Translations under genes and position numbers: made by a program
Part shown: positions 40,821 to 49,454 of the stretch, in pieces
Numbering within the stretch: position 1 is the stretch's first letter
Layout: each line of letters begins with the position of its first letter
The notes under the pieces: generated by a model
What the model was told of the DNA's origin: nothing
Databases searched by the model: none
What the model saw: the letters and a program-made list of their open reading frames with translations, nothing else
Origin: an uncultured Eubacteriales bacterium
Lineage (GTDB): Bacteria > Bacillota > Clostridia > Oscillospirales > Oscillospiraceae
Assembly (NCBI GenBank): GCA_900079765.1
Contig: LT599017.1
Span: 930,001-994,000 of the forward strand
Length of the DNA stretch: 64,000 bases
Direction: 5' to 3'

Positions 40821-41696
40821 GTGGATACCGCATTAATATTAAGAATTGCTTCTGAGAAAAACCAGCATTTTGCGAGTAACGAAATTGCCAGTCTACTGAG
40901 TCAATCGGCATTAGTGGGAAAACTCACGGCAGATTTTGTGGGTCACCCTCTATTTGCTGTCTTTCGGATTATGGGTCTGAGTGAAATCCCATATATTGAA
41001 AGACTGCCTTACACGCAGAAAATGATAGCCTATATTAACCAGAACATAGCGACTGCACATGGATTTTCATGTTTAGGCGGAGTTGAAGAAATTGTCCCTT
41101 GCTACAATGCAATGCTATTGGAAGCCTATTGCAGACTTGGCCTTGCTACCAGCAAAGAAGCACAGGCAGCTTTAAGTTGGATAGAGCAATATCAGCTTTT
41201 GGGGCGCAATCAAACCACTTTATGGCCTTATAAAGGTGTTTGCAAACATGGTGGTTGCCTTGGAAAAACGCCATGTTATATTGGTATTGGCAAAACCGTC
41301 CGTGCGCTCACCACCTATTCAGAGTGCGTTAAGTATGAAAACCAGAACGTGGAAAAGCTCTTGATACAAGGGACAGACTATATGCTTCGCCATAAAATGT
41401 TTCAAAAATTATCGGATGGACAACCAATCAGCGCTCATATTACAGATATCATGTTTCCGCAAAGTTACGCACTCTCACTTACAGACTTAATTTATATTGT
41501 CGGAAAAAGGCGGTTAACGGCAAGTGAAGACAGCGCAGCATTGTTACGCCTTTTGCAAGAGAAACAAATAGAGGCAAACCAATGGAAGATAGATTATCTA
41601 TACAGTTATAAAGGCTATGTCTGCTTTGAAAGCAGACGCAAAGCATCGGAATGGGTTTCAGCATTGTTTCCAATGTGGCTATCTGGCTCAGTGTAA
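40821..41696 (+). CDS. Helical-repeat protein resembling prenyltransferase/squalene cyclase toroids
   Basis: This 291-residue, AT-rich protein starts at GTG. It has repeated helix pairs with Gly and Cys-rich turns: HGFSCLGGVEEIVPCYNAMLLEA, then GVCKHGGCLGKTPCYIGIGKTVRALTTYSECVK. Tyr, Trp and Cys are frequent. The plan and length are like the gene at 6620-7480 (CYKANLHALMFLAECHK there), so the two are probably distant relatives. No catalytic Asp motif is seen. It sits between mobile-element genes, so cargo function is likely but unknown. Confidence 0.6.
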   Translation: MDTALILRIASEKNQHFASNEIASLLSQSALVGKLTADFVGHPLFAVFRIMGLSEIPYIERLPYTQKMIAYINQNIATAHGFSCLGGVEEIVPCYNAMLLEAYCRLGLATSKEAQAALSWIEQYQLLGRNQTTLWPYKGVCKHGGCLGKTPCYIGIGKTVRALTTYSECVKYENQNVEKLLIQGTDYMLRHKMFQKLSDGQPISAHITDIMFPQSYALSLTDLIYIVGKRRLTASEDSAALLRLLQEKQIEANQWKIDYLYSYKGYVCFESRRKASEWVSALFPMWLSGSV

Positions 41697-41758
41697 GGAT
41701 ATACGAATTTTAACCGAACAGCTTCAGCTTTTTATAAAAGCAGAGTTGTTCGGTATTG

Positions 41759-41950
41759 CTACCCCCCTAGCGCCTGCCAGTCAATCTCTCCATAAAGCTG
41801 ACGGTTAACCGGTTTGCCCGACGAGGTTGTAAATGATAGTGATTTTCTTCCGTTTCTATCAATTGATTTATGAGGGATATCCTTAATAAAACGTAATGCC
41901 ATTAAAAATTGACTGCAAGAACTTTTTAAACTTTTTGTGATACTGGACAA
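41759..41950 (-). pseudogene. Possible remnant of a mobile-element protein
   Basis: The frame reads RNGRKSLSFTTSSGKPVNR then QLYGEIDWQALGG before the stop. It resembles a protein C-terminus more than random sequence, but it lacks a ribosome site and a recognisable domain. The flanks (41697-41758 and 41951-42015) show no gene. Confidence 0.3.
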
Positions 41951-42015
41951 TTCCTTGAAATTGATCCATTATAGATTGACGGTAATTAAATATCGTCATA
42001 TATGGGGAGATTACC

Positions 42016-42408
42016 ATGAAGAAAACAGCCGAACAACTTCAAGCTGCGCTTGACCGAGAAATAGAATATACCGAGAAGCTCAACAAGAAAATCGACCTCA
42101 TGAGAGAACAGTTAAAGGAGCGCATTACCATACAGGAGCATGAAAAGGCTATTGCTTTGCTCCAAGAAAAACATGCACAGGAAATATCGAAAATTAATAA
42201 TCGTCAATCACAAAAACATAATGAGCGTGGTGCCGGACGCAGGAAAAAGGCAACAAATCAAGTCATTTTGCGGGTTTTGGAGCTGCGTCAGGAAGGTTTA
42301 TCCCAGCAAAATATCTCAAAAGCTATTTTTGAGGAGTTTGAAATTGTCATTAGTCGAACGACCGTTGGAGAAATTGTACGTGGTGAACACGGAAACGGTA
42401 CTGAGTAG
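42016..42408 (+). CDS. Coiled-coil plus helix-turn-helix DNA-binding protein
   Basis: This 130-residue protein has a charged coiled coil at residues 5-70 (EKLNKKIDLMREQLKERI and on). It then has a basic GAGRRKKATNQ stretch and a resolvase-style helix-turn-helix (LELRQEGLSQQNISKAIFEEFEIVISRTTVGEIV). A single-stranded or oriT-binding accessory protein of a mobilisable element is plausible, and a cluster of hairpins lies directly downstream. GGGGAG is before the ATG. Confidence 0.65.
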   Translation: MKKTAEQLQAALDREIEYTEKLNKKIDLMREQLKERITIQEHEKAIALLQEKHAQEISKINNRQSQKHNERGAGRRKKATNQVILRVLELRQEGLSQQNISKAIFEEFEIVISRTTVGEIVRGEHGNGTE

Positions 42409-42430
42409 ACGCAACAGCCCTTCGCTTTTC

Positions 42431-42528
42431 CCTTGCGCCAAAGGCAGCAAGGAGAACTTAACGAAGTTAAGGCAGGAATAGGGGAGTTCCGAAACTCCCT
42501 CCAAACCGCTTGCCGCCAAGGGCGGCAA
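42431..42528. repeat. Cluster of four consecutive inverted repeats
   Basis: CCTTGC/GCAAGG (42431-42452), CTTAAC/GTTAAG (42457-42471), GGGAGTT/AACTCCC (42482-42499) and TTGCCGCC/GGCGGCAA (42510-42528) follow one another. Downstream GGGGTTCC occurs twice (near 42575 and 42606). Candidates are an oriT, an integration site or a structured RNA. The rest of 42529-42830 shows no gene. Confidence 0.5.
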
Positions 42529-42830
42529 CGACATTCAGCAAGGATTCGGACATTATTTTTAATGTCACCCATTTGGGGTTCCATAGCGATTATTTTTAGA
42601 TATAGGGGTTCCGGTATCGTCACAAATTGTTACCCCCAAATTCCTTTCTGTGGTTCTATGCACAGCCGTCTTACAATAATTAATGAAACTTGATACGGTT
42701 AAGTTTTGCAGCTTGACAAGTCATTTTGTGAGCGCTACAATAATTGCATTAAAGGGTAAAAATGCCCATAAAAATTAAATAGTCAGTTTCACAGGATGCC
42801 GTGGCATTGGCCTAAGACTCAGGAGGGCAA

Positions 42831-42998
42831 ATGGCAAAAGACGACATCGGAATGGAAGTTCCACAGCAGGAAATTGAGAGTCTTGCGAGGTTGTTCCTGC
42901 CGAAAATCCGCCAATTCTTCGAAAGCGAGGAAGGACAGCGGGAATTTGCTGAGTGGAAACAGCAGCAGGCACAAGAGGCTACAAAAGAAGCTAAATGA
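42831..42998 (+). CDS. 55-residue acidic helical protein of unknown function
   Basis: The frame begins at ATG 42831 with AGGAGGG well placed. It reads MEVPQQEIESLARLFLPKIR then QFFESEEGQREFAEWKQQQA and a charged tail, consistent with two amphipathic helices. A terminator follows closely. Similar short proteins occur near plasmid and conjugative genes, but I cannot name a family. Confidence 0.65.
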   Translation: MAKDDIGMEVPQQEIESLARLFLPKIRQFFESEEGQREFAEWKQQQAQEATKEAK

Positions 42999-43009
42999 TA
43001 TATAAGCAG

Positions 43010-43036
43010 GGCGGCGGTTCGATTTGAACCGCCGCC
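43010..43036 (+). terminator. Terminator of the 55-residue gene
   Basis: GGCGGCGGTTC and GAACCGCCGCC flank GATTT, followed by TTACTATTTT. Confidence 0.75.
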
Positions 43037-43084
43037 TTACTATTTTGTCGAGTAATAAATTCCCATAATACTCTATACTTGTGT

Positions 43085-43100
43085 TATAGCATATGTTATA
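43085..43100. promoter_or_regulatory. Near-palindrome upstream of the restriction-island regulator
   Basis: TATAGCATATGTTATA matches its own complement except for one base pair and overlaps a TATACT box. It lies about 20 bases before the XRE gene and is a candidate controller binding site. Confidence 0.35.
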
Positions 43101-43121
43101 CTTAAACAGAGGTGAAAAACC

Positions 43122-43331
43122 ATGAATTTTTGCGAAATTGTAAGATTAATAAGAGAAAAAACAGGCATGAGTCAAGAAGATTTGGCACGTGCTTTAAATG
43201 TGAGCTTTGCCACCATCAACCGATGGGAAAATGGAAAAACACGTCCTAACAAATTAACCCAGTCAGTATTTTTTGATTTTTGCAAACTACACGGAGTGAA
43301 TATAGACAATTTGATGGATGCGGAGGATTAA
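43122..43331 (+). CDS. Cro/CI-type regulator heading the type I restriction operon
   Basis: This 69-residue protein is little more than a helix-turn-helix: IREKTGMSQEDLARALNVSFATINRWENGKTRPN, then a helical tail ending DNLMDAED. It lies two bases before hsdM, so it is the first gene of the restriction-modification operon. It may act like a controller protein that times restriction after methylation. Confidence 0.88.
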   Translation: MNFCEIVRLIREKTGMSQEDLARALNVSFATINRWENGKTRPNKLTQSVFFDFCKLHGVNIDNLMDAED

Positions 43332-43333
43332 TT

Positions 43334-44836
43334 ATGGCGGTAACCAATAGCGTAGAACTTGGATTTGAAAAAGAAATCTGGAAGGCAGCTGACATTATGC
43401 GCGGAAACATGGATGCTGCTGAATATAAACATGTTATATTGGGGCTTATATTTTTAAAATACATATCAGATCGGTTTGAGCATAAATATAAGAGATTACT
43501 TAAAGAAGGCGAAGGTTTTGAAGAAGATAAAGATGCTTATTTAGAAGATAATGTATTCTTCGTTCCCGCCGCAGCCAGATGGGATAATATAAAATCTCAG
43601 GCACATACGCCGGCAATCGGAAAAGTGATTGATTCTGCCTTAGATGCTATTGAGCAAGCTAATAAAATTCTAAAAGGTGTTTTGCCGAAAAATTTTGCCC
43701 GACCAGAGTTAGATAAACGTAGGTTGGGTGAAGTAGTTGATTTGTTTACCAACATTGCCGTAGCTGCTAATGGTGGTACCATGGATTTATTGGGGAGAGC
43801 ATATGAATATTGCCTTGGACGCTTTGCTGAACAGGAAGGTAAGTTGGCCGGGGAGTTTTACACTCCTGCATGCGTAGTACGCACCTTAGTAGAAGTAATT
43901 CAGCCTTTTAATGGACGTGTATATGACCCCTGCTGTGGTAGCGGCGGTATGTTTATACAGTCTGCAAACTTCGTGCAGGCTCACAGAGGAAATATCAATA
44001 ACTTATCTATTTATGGACAAGATTCAAACCCCACTACATGGAAGCTGTGCAAAATGAATCTTGCCATTCATGGTATTGAAGCTGACCTTGGCAGAACATC
44101 AGAGGATACATTCTTTAAAGACCTTCATCCCACTATGAAGGCTGATTATATTTTAGCGAATCCTCCTTTTAATCTTTCCAACTGGGGAGCAGATAAGCTG
44201 GCTGATGATATACGTTGGAAATATGGTATTCCCCCTACTGGCAACGCAAACTTTGCATGGATGCAGCATATGATTCACCATTTAAGCGCCAAAGGGCGCC
44301 TTGGAATGGTGCTGGCTAACGGCTCGCTCTCCAGCCAGAGCAGTGGCGAGGGCGAAATCCGCAAAAAGATTATTGAAGATGACTTGGTGGAAGGTATTGT
44401 CGCCATGCCGCCACAGCTATTTTATACCACACAAATTCCTGTTTCGCTGTGGTTTTTAAATCGTGCCAAAAAACAACCGGGTAAAACCTTGTTTATTGAT
44501 GCCCGTAATATGGGAACTATGATTAGCCGTCGCCTGCGAGAAATGACAGACGAAGACATTGCTAAGATTGCTAATACTTTTATTGCTTTTGAGGAAGGTA
44601 CGCTAGCAGATGAAGCAGGCTTTTGCGCAACGGCTTCAACAGAAGAAATCGCTAAACAAGATTATATTTTGACTCCGGGACGTTATGTTGGGCTGGCCGA
44701 GCAAGAGGATGATAGTGAGCCTTTTGAGGAAAAAATGACACATCTGACCAGCGAATTGTCTGATTTATTCACACAAAGTCATGAATTAGAAAATGAAATT
44801 CGCCGGAGATTGGGGGCGATTGGTTTTGAGCTATAA
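43334..44836 (+). CDS. hsdM: Type I restriction-modification methyltransferase subunit
   Basis: HsdM methylates adenine at the sequence chosen by HsdS. This 500-residue protein has the N-terminal helical domain (WKAADIMRGNMDAAEYKHVILGLIFLKYISDRFE). The SAM loop is VYDPCCGSGGMF and the catalytic motif NPPFNLSNW is near residue 278. The start is the ATG at 43334; a longer frame to 43280 lies inside the regulator gene. AT-rich codons mark it as part of the island. It is followed by a RhuM-like fragment, hsdS and hsdR. Confidence 0.96.
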   Translation: MAVTNSVELGFEKEIWKAADIMRGNMDAAEYKHVILGLIFLKYISDRFEHKYKRLLKEGEGFEEDKDAYLEDNVFFVPAAARWDNIKSQAHTPAIGKVIDSALDAIEQANKILKGVLPKNFARPELDKRRLGEVVDLFTNIAVAANGGTMDLLGRAYEYCLGRFAEQEGKLAGEFYTPACVVRTLVEVIQPFNGRVYDPCCGSGGMFIQSANFVQAHRGNINNLSIYGQDSNPTTWKLCKMNLAIHGIEADLGRTSEDTFFKDLHPTMKADYILANPPFNLSNWGADKLADDIRWKYGIPPTGNANFAWMQHMIHHLSAKGRLGMVLANGSLSSQSSGEGEIRKKIIEDDLVEGIVAMPPQLFYTTQIPVSLWFLNRAKKQPGKTLFIDARNMGTMISRRLREMTDEDIAKIANTFIAFEEGTLADEAGFCATASTEEIAKQDYILTPGRYVGLAEQEDDSEPFEEKMTHLTSELSDLFTQSHELENEIRRRLGAIGFEL

Positions 44837-44858
44837 AGACATCGGAAAAGAGTTGCCT

Positions 44859-45161
44859 ATGCTCAATCACATAATATCTGCTTTCGATTTAGCAGAATGG
44901 CACGCAATGAACCATGGACATATGTATAAGCAAGATTGGCTACCTCAGGTGGATGATTTCGCCAAGCCCTACGGTAAAGGTGTTTTGCAGAACGCAGGCA
45001 CTGTCAGCCGACAGGCAGCGATTGAAAAAGCTACGGAAAAATACAGAAAATACTGCAAACAAGTTGCGGATTTTCCCTCTACTGCTGAGCAGGATTATTT
45101 GGACAACCTAAAGCAGACGCAGAAAAAGCTGCAAGGTATGACTGGGGGTGAGCGGGAATGA
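44859..45161 (+). CDS. RhuM-like C-terminal fragment inside the hsd operon
   Basis: From the ATG at 44859 (or a TTG at 44826 overlapping hsdM) the protein is about 100 residues. FDLAEWHAMNHGHMYKQDW, then VLQNAGTVSRQAAIEKATEKY resembles the C-terminus of RhuM-family proteins, which are often found in restriction loci. The N-terminal two-thirds of RhuM are missing. The stop overlaps the hsdS start, so it is still translated with the operon. It may be a domain kept for HsdS or HsdM contact, or a remnant. Confidence 0.6.
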   Translation: MLNHIISAFDLAEWHAMNHGHMYKQDWLPQVDDFAKPYGKGVLQNAGTVSRQAAIEKATEKYRKYCKQVADFPSTAEQDYLDNLKQTQKKLQGMTGGERE

Positions 45162-46333
45162 TGGATGGATGGCAAGAATGTGCTTTAGGAGATGCAATTT
45201 CGCTTATTATTGATCATAGAGGCAAAACGCCAAAGAAATTGGGATTGGATTGGTCACTTTCTGGATACAGGGCATTATCGGCCCGAAACATTAAAACAGG
45301 CAAAATTGTTCAGCCCGAAAACGTGTATTATGCCAGTGAAGAACTATATCGAAAGTGGATGAAAGAGGAAATCATTAGAGGAGATATCCTTATTACATCT
45401 GAAGCGCCTTTTGGAGAAACCTATTACTGGAATTCCGATGAAAAGATTATTTTAAGTCAGCGATTATATGCACTGAAATGTAAAAACACATTTTCTTCGA
45501 AATTTTTATATTATTTTATGAATACCGGAAGATTCCAGGGAGAAATGCGGGGGCGAGCAACAGGGACTACCGTAATTGGGCTTAGACAGCCTGAGTTGTT
45601 GAAATGTAAAATTGTTTATCCATCTCTGTGTGAGCAGCATGCCATTGCCGCTACTCTCTCCTGCCTTGACGAAAAAATAGAGCTGAACAACAAAATTAAT
45701 GCCAATCTGGAAGCACAGGCACAGGTCATATTCAAAAGCTGGTTCGTTGATTTCGAGCCGTTTCAGGATGGTGAGTTTGTGGAGAGTGAGCTTGGGATGA
45801 TTCCCAAAGGCTGGCGTGTAGGGGTATTATCAGAACTGATTAATGTGAAATATGGAAAAGACCACAAAAAATTGGGTGATGGAACTATCCCTGTCTATGG
45901 ATCTGGCGGCATAATGAGATATGCTGAAAAGGCTCTTTATGAAAGAGAGTCTGTACTTATACCAAGAAAAGGTACTTTGAATAATGTCATTTATATAAAT
46001 GAGCCATTTTGGACAGTTGATACAATGTTTTATAGTGAAATGCGACATCCGCATATTGCAAAATTTATTTATTTCCTTGTTAGTGGCAAAAACCTTGCCT
46101 CTATGAATTCAGGCTCTGCGGTTCCAAGTATGACAACTGATATATTAAATAATCTTCTGACCCCTATTGCACCCGATTCTATATTTTATGAATACGATCG
46201 ACTTGTATCACCTCTGTTTAATGCAATACACAAAAACACCAAGCAATCCAATACTCTCGCCGCTCTTCGCGGTACACTCCTCCCAAAACTCATGAGCGGA
46301 GAAATTGAAGTGCCTATGGAAGAGTCTATGTGA
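45158..46333 (+). CDS. hsdS: Type I restriction-modification specificity subunit
   Basis: HsdS reads the target DNA through two recognition domains joined by conserved helices. This 391-residue protein shows the first domain (residues 1-160), the central helix LSCLDEKIELNNKINANLEAQAQ near residue 165, the second domain (residues 210-360) and a closing helical repeat (LAALRGTLLPKLMSGEIEV). Both target domains appear complete. The ATG overlaps the preceding stop. The recognised sequence cannot be told from here. Confidence 0.95.
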   Translation: MMDGWQECALGDAISLIIDHRGKTPKKLGLDWSLSGYRALSARNIKTGKIVQPENVYYASEELYRKWMKEEIIRGDILITSEAPFGETYYWNSDEKIILSQRLYALKCKNTFSSKFLYYFMNTGRFQGEMRGRATGTTVIGLRQPELLKCKIVYPSLCEQHAIAATLSCLDEKIELNNKINANLEAQAQVIFKSWFVDFEPFQDGEFVESELGMIPKGWRVGVLSELINVKYGKDHKKLGDGTIPVYGSGGIMRYAEKALYERESVLIPRKGTLNNVIYINEPFWTVDTMFYSEMRHPHIAKFIYFLVSGKNLASMNSGSAVPSMTTDILNNLLTPIAPDSIFYEYDRLVSPLFNAIHKNTKQSNTLAALRGTLLPKLMSGEIEVPMEESM

Positions 46334-46353
46334 AAAGAGAGGAGTTGAATATC

Positions 46354-49300
46354 ATGTCTTTTCGTGAAGGAAATTATGAAAACGCTGTAATGATTCTGCT
46401 TGACGAGCTAGGGTATACTCGTTTATACGGTCCTGACATTGAGCGAGATTTCCATAATCCTTTATATATGGATATATTGACAGAACGGCTCCCGCATATC
46501 AATTCCAACGCGGACAAACAGGCGGTAGACGAGGCTCTTTATAAGCTGACCCATTTGCCACATGGTTCGCTTGTTCAGCAAAACAAACTGTTTATAGATT
46601 GGCTCCAAAACGGCATGGAAGTCAGTTATCAAAAGAATGGTGAAACCAAGCATGATATTATCAAGTTGATTGACGATTACAATGTTAATAACAATCTATT
46701 TCATGCAGTTAATCAATGGACAGTAGTAGAAAATGAGACGAAACGCCCTGATATCGTAATATTTGTCAATGGGCTTCCTCTCGTGGTTATTGAGCTGAAA
46801 AGCTGTATGCGTGAGGATACCGATTTTTCCAACGGATACCGCCAGATAAAAAACTATATGCATGAGATCCCTGTGCTTTTTCAATACAATGCCTTTTGTA
46901 TTATCAGCGATTTAGTTGATTCCAAGGTTGGCACAATTACTGCGGGATTTGACCGCTTTGTTAACTGGAAAACAGTTGACGGTAACTATGAAGAAACACA
47001 ATATGCCCGATACGATGTTTTGTTTCAAGGGATGCTGGAGCCCAAACGGTTTTTGGATATTATTAAGCATTTTATTTTATTCTCTCAAGAGACGCCTGAA
47101 GATAAGAAAATTCTAGCAGGATATCATCAATATTTTGCTGTCCGCAAAGCCGTAGAATCCACCTGTCATGCTACTCAGACCGATGGTAAGGGCGGTGTAT
47201 TCTGGCATACGCAAGGCAGTGGGAAAAGCCTTTCTATGGTGTTTTATGCCGGCCTATTACAGCAGGAGTTAGACAGTCCAACAGTTGTAGTTATCACGGA
47301 CCGCAATGATTTGGACGATCAGCTTTACTTGCAATTCGCAAGCTGCAAAGATTTTCTTCGCCAAACTCCAGTACAAGCCACTTGCCGAAGTTTGAGTGAT
47401 GAATATAAAAAAGCGCTCGCCCATGGAGAAAAAACGGTTAAAAAAGAAATTGGACTAAAAGATTATCTGGAGGGTCGACAAGCAAACGGTATTATTTTTA
47501 CAACCATGCAAAAGTTTGAAGAATCCTCAGAACCGCTTTCGAAACGGCGTAATATCATTGTTATGGCGGATGAAGCTCATCGCAGTCAATATGGACTCAG
47601 CGAGCGAGTAAAAAAGGATGGAACGGTTGTTATTGGCACAGCTCGCATTATACGTGATTGCTTACCAAAGGCTACTTTTATTGGATTTACTGGGACGCCA
47701 GTTTCGTCTAAAGAACGTAATACCAGAGAAATATTCGGCGACTATATAGATATTTACGACATGACACAGGCTGTGGAGGATGGCGCCACTCGCCCGGTGT
47801 ATTATGAAAGCCGAGTTATGAACCTCGGACTTAAAGAGGACGTATTACGGCAAATTGATACTACTTACGAGCTTTTGGCGCTCCATGCCAATGAACAGGA
47901 TATTGAGCGCAGCAAAAAAGAACTTGGCAATATGGAGGCTATTTTAGCAGCACCTGAAACCATCGACACATTATGCAGAGATATTGTCACACATTATGAG
48001 GACAACCGCGAGAACTTGCTTACTGGAAAGGCGATGATTGTAGCCTATTCCCGTCCCATCGCTCTGGATATCTACCGAAAGATATTGGAGCTACGACCAG
48101 ATTGGACAGAAAAGGTTAAAGTAGTTATGACCTCGGGCAATAATGACCCGGAGGAATGGCGAGCTATTATAGGAAATAAGTCATATAAAAAAGAGCTTGC
48201 AAGAAAGTTCAAGGACAATAATGATCCAATGCAAATTGCTATTGTAGTGGATATGTGGCTGACAGGCTTTGATGTTCCAAGCCTTGCCACTATGTATGTA
48301 TACAAGCCTATGTCCGGTCACAACCTTATGCAGGCCATTGCTCGTGTAAACCGTGTCTTTAAGGATAAAGAAGGCGGTTTGGTTGTGGACTTCGTAGGCA
48401 TTGCTCGTGCGCTCAAGGAGGCTATGAACGATTATACCGTTCGTGACCGCAAAAACTATGGAGATATGGATATTGCCAAAACCGCACTTCCTAAATTTGA
48501 AGAAAAACTGAGAGTATGCGGAGAGTTTTTCTACGGGTTTACATATGATTATTTCTTGGCAGAAGATAGTAACGATAAAATACGTGCTGATTTGATTACT
48601 GGTGGAATTAACTTCATACTGGGTAAAAATGAAGATGCACAAAAGCTGTTTCAAAAAGAGGCGTTATTACTTCGTCAGGCAAAAACCTTATGCCAAAGCC
48701 TGCTGAATAAACAGCAGCGCATGGAATCAGCTTACTTTGAGGCGATTCGCGTTGCAATTAGTAAAATATCTGCCCCTCGCAAGTTGTCCATTAAAGAAAT
48801 TAACGAGCAAATTAATGAAATGCTCAAGCAAAGTATACGCAGTGAAGGTGTTATCAATCTGTTTTCGGACAAGCATGAGGAGTTTTCGTTATTTGATCCC
48901 GCTTTCCTCGAAGAAGTTGGAAAAATGAGGGAAAAAAATCTTGCTGCTGAATTACTTCGAAAACTATTGAGCGAGCAAATTTCAGCATATCAGCGAACAA
49001 ATCTCGTGCAGGCTGAAAAGTTCTCAGAACGTATGCAGCGTATTATGAATTTGTATCGAAATGGACAACTCAGCAATGCAGAAGTAATTGAAGAACTTAG
49101 GAAAATGGCGTCAGATATACGGAAAGCCCATCAAGAAGGTGATGACCTAGGTCTTTCGCCGGAGGAACTGGCTTTCTACGATGCAATTACAAAACCCGAA
49201 GCGATAAAAGACTTTTTCACACATGACCAGCTTCGTGATATGACAAAAGAGCTGACCATCGCACTTCAAAAAAGTCGCACAATTGATTGGCAGAAAAAAG

Positions 49301-49431
49301 ACAGCGCACGTGCTGGTATGCGAATGCTGGTAAAACGATTGCTCAAAAAGTATAAGTATCCTCCCGAAGGGCTTGAGGATGCGATACAGACTGTAATGGC
49401 GCAATGTGAGATGTGGACAGATAAAAACTAA
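46354..49431 (+). CDS. hsdR: Type I restriction-modification restriction subunit
   Basis: HsdR translocates and cuts unmethylated DNA. This 1025-residue protein has the nuclease motif VVIELKS near residue 145. The motor has Walker A HTQGSGKSLSM near residue 290, the Walker B-type MADEAHRSQYG, and the later helicase motifs FIGFTGTP and QAIARVNRVF. A long helical C-terminus contacts the methylase. The ATG at 46354 follows GAGGAG; a GTG at 46330 is less likely. No break is seen, so the system should be active. Confidence 0.96.
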   Translation: MSFREGNYENAVMILLDELGYTRLYGPDIERDFHNPLYMDILTERLPHINSNADKQAVDEALYKLTHLPHGSLVQQNKLFIDWLQNGMEVSYQKNGETKHDIIKLIDDYNVNNNLFHAVNQWTVVENETKRPDIVIFVNGLPLVVIELKSCMREDTDFSNGYRQIKNYMHEIPVLFQYNAFCIISDLVDSKVGTITAGFDRFVNWKTVDGNYEETQYARYDVLFQGMLEPKRFLDIIKHFILFSQETPEDKKILAGYHQYFAVRKAVESTCHATQTDGKGGVFWHTQGSGKSLSMVFYAGLLQQELDSPTVVVITDRNDLDDQLYLQFASCKDFLRQTPVQATCRSLSDEYKKALAHGEKTVKKEIGLKDYLEGRQANGIIFTTMQKFEESSEPLSKRRNIIVMADEAHRSQYGLSERVKKDGTVVIGTARIIRDCLPKATFIGFTGTPVSSKERNTREIFGDYIDIYDMTQAVEDGATRPVYYESRVMNLGLKEDVLRQIDTTYELLALHANEQDIERSKKELGNMEAILAAPETIDTLCRDIVTHYEDNRENLLTGKAMIVAYSRPIALDIYRKILELRPDWTEKVKVVMTSGNNDPEEWRAIIGNKSYKKELARKFKDNNDPMQIAIVVDMWLTGFDVPSLATMYVYKPMSGHNLMQAIARVNRVFKDKEGGLVVDFVGIARALKEAMNDYTVRDRKNYGDMDIAKTALPKFEEKLRVCGEFFYGFTYDYFLAEDSNDKIRADLITGGINFILGKNEDAQKLFQKEALLLRQAKTLCQSLLNKQQRMESAYFEAIRVAISKISAPRKLSIKEINEQINEMLKQSIRSEGVINLFSDKHEEFSLFDPAFLEEVGKMREKNLAAELLRKLLSEQISAYQRTNLVQAEKFSERMQRIMNLYRNGQLSNAEVIEELRKMASDIRKAHQEGDDLGLSPEELAFYDAITKPEAIKDFFTHDQLRDMTKELTIALQKSRTIDWQKKDSARAGMRMLVKRLLKKYKYPPEGLEDAIQTVMAQCEMWTDKN

Positions 49432-49454
49432 AATTCAGTAGAGGAGGAAGTTTC

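Noticed and set aside
42431-42528. Possible CRISPR or insertion-sequence end
   Set aside because: The four hairpins differ in sequence, and no transposase or cas gene is present.
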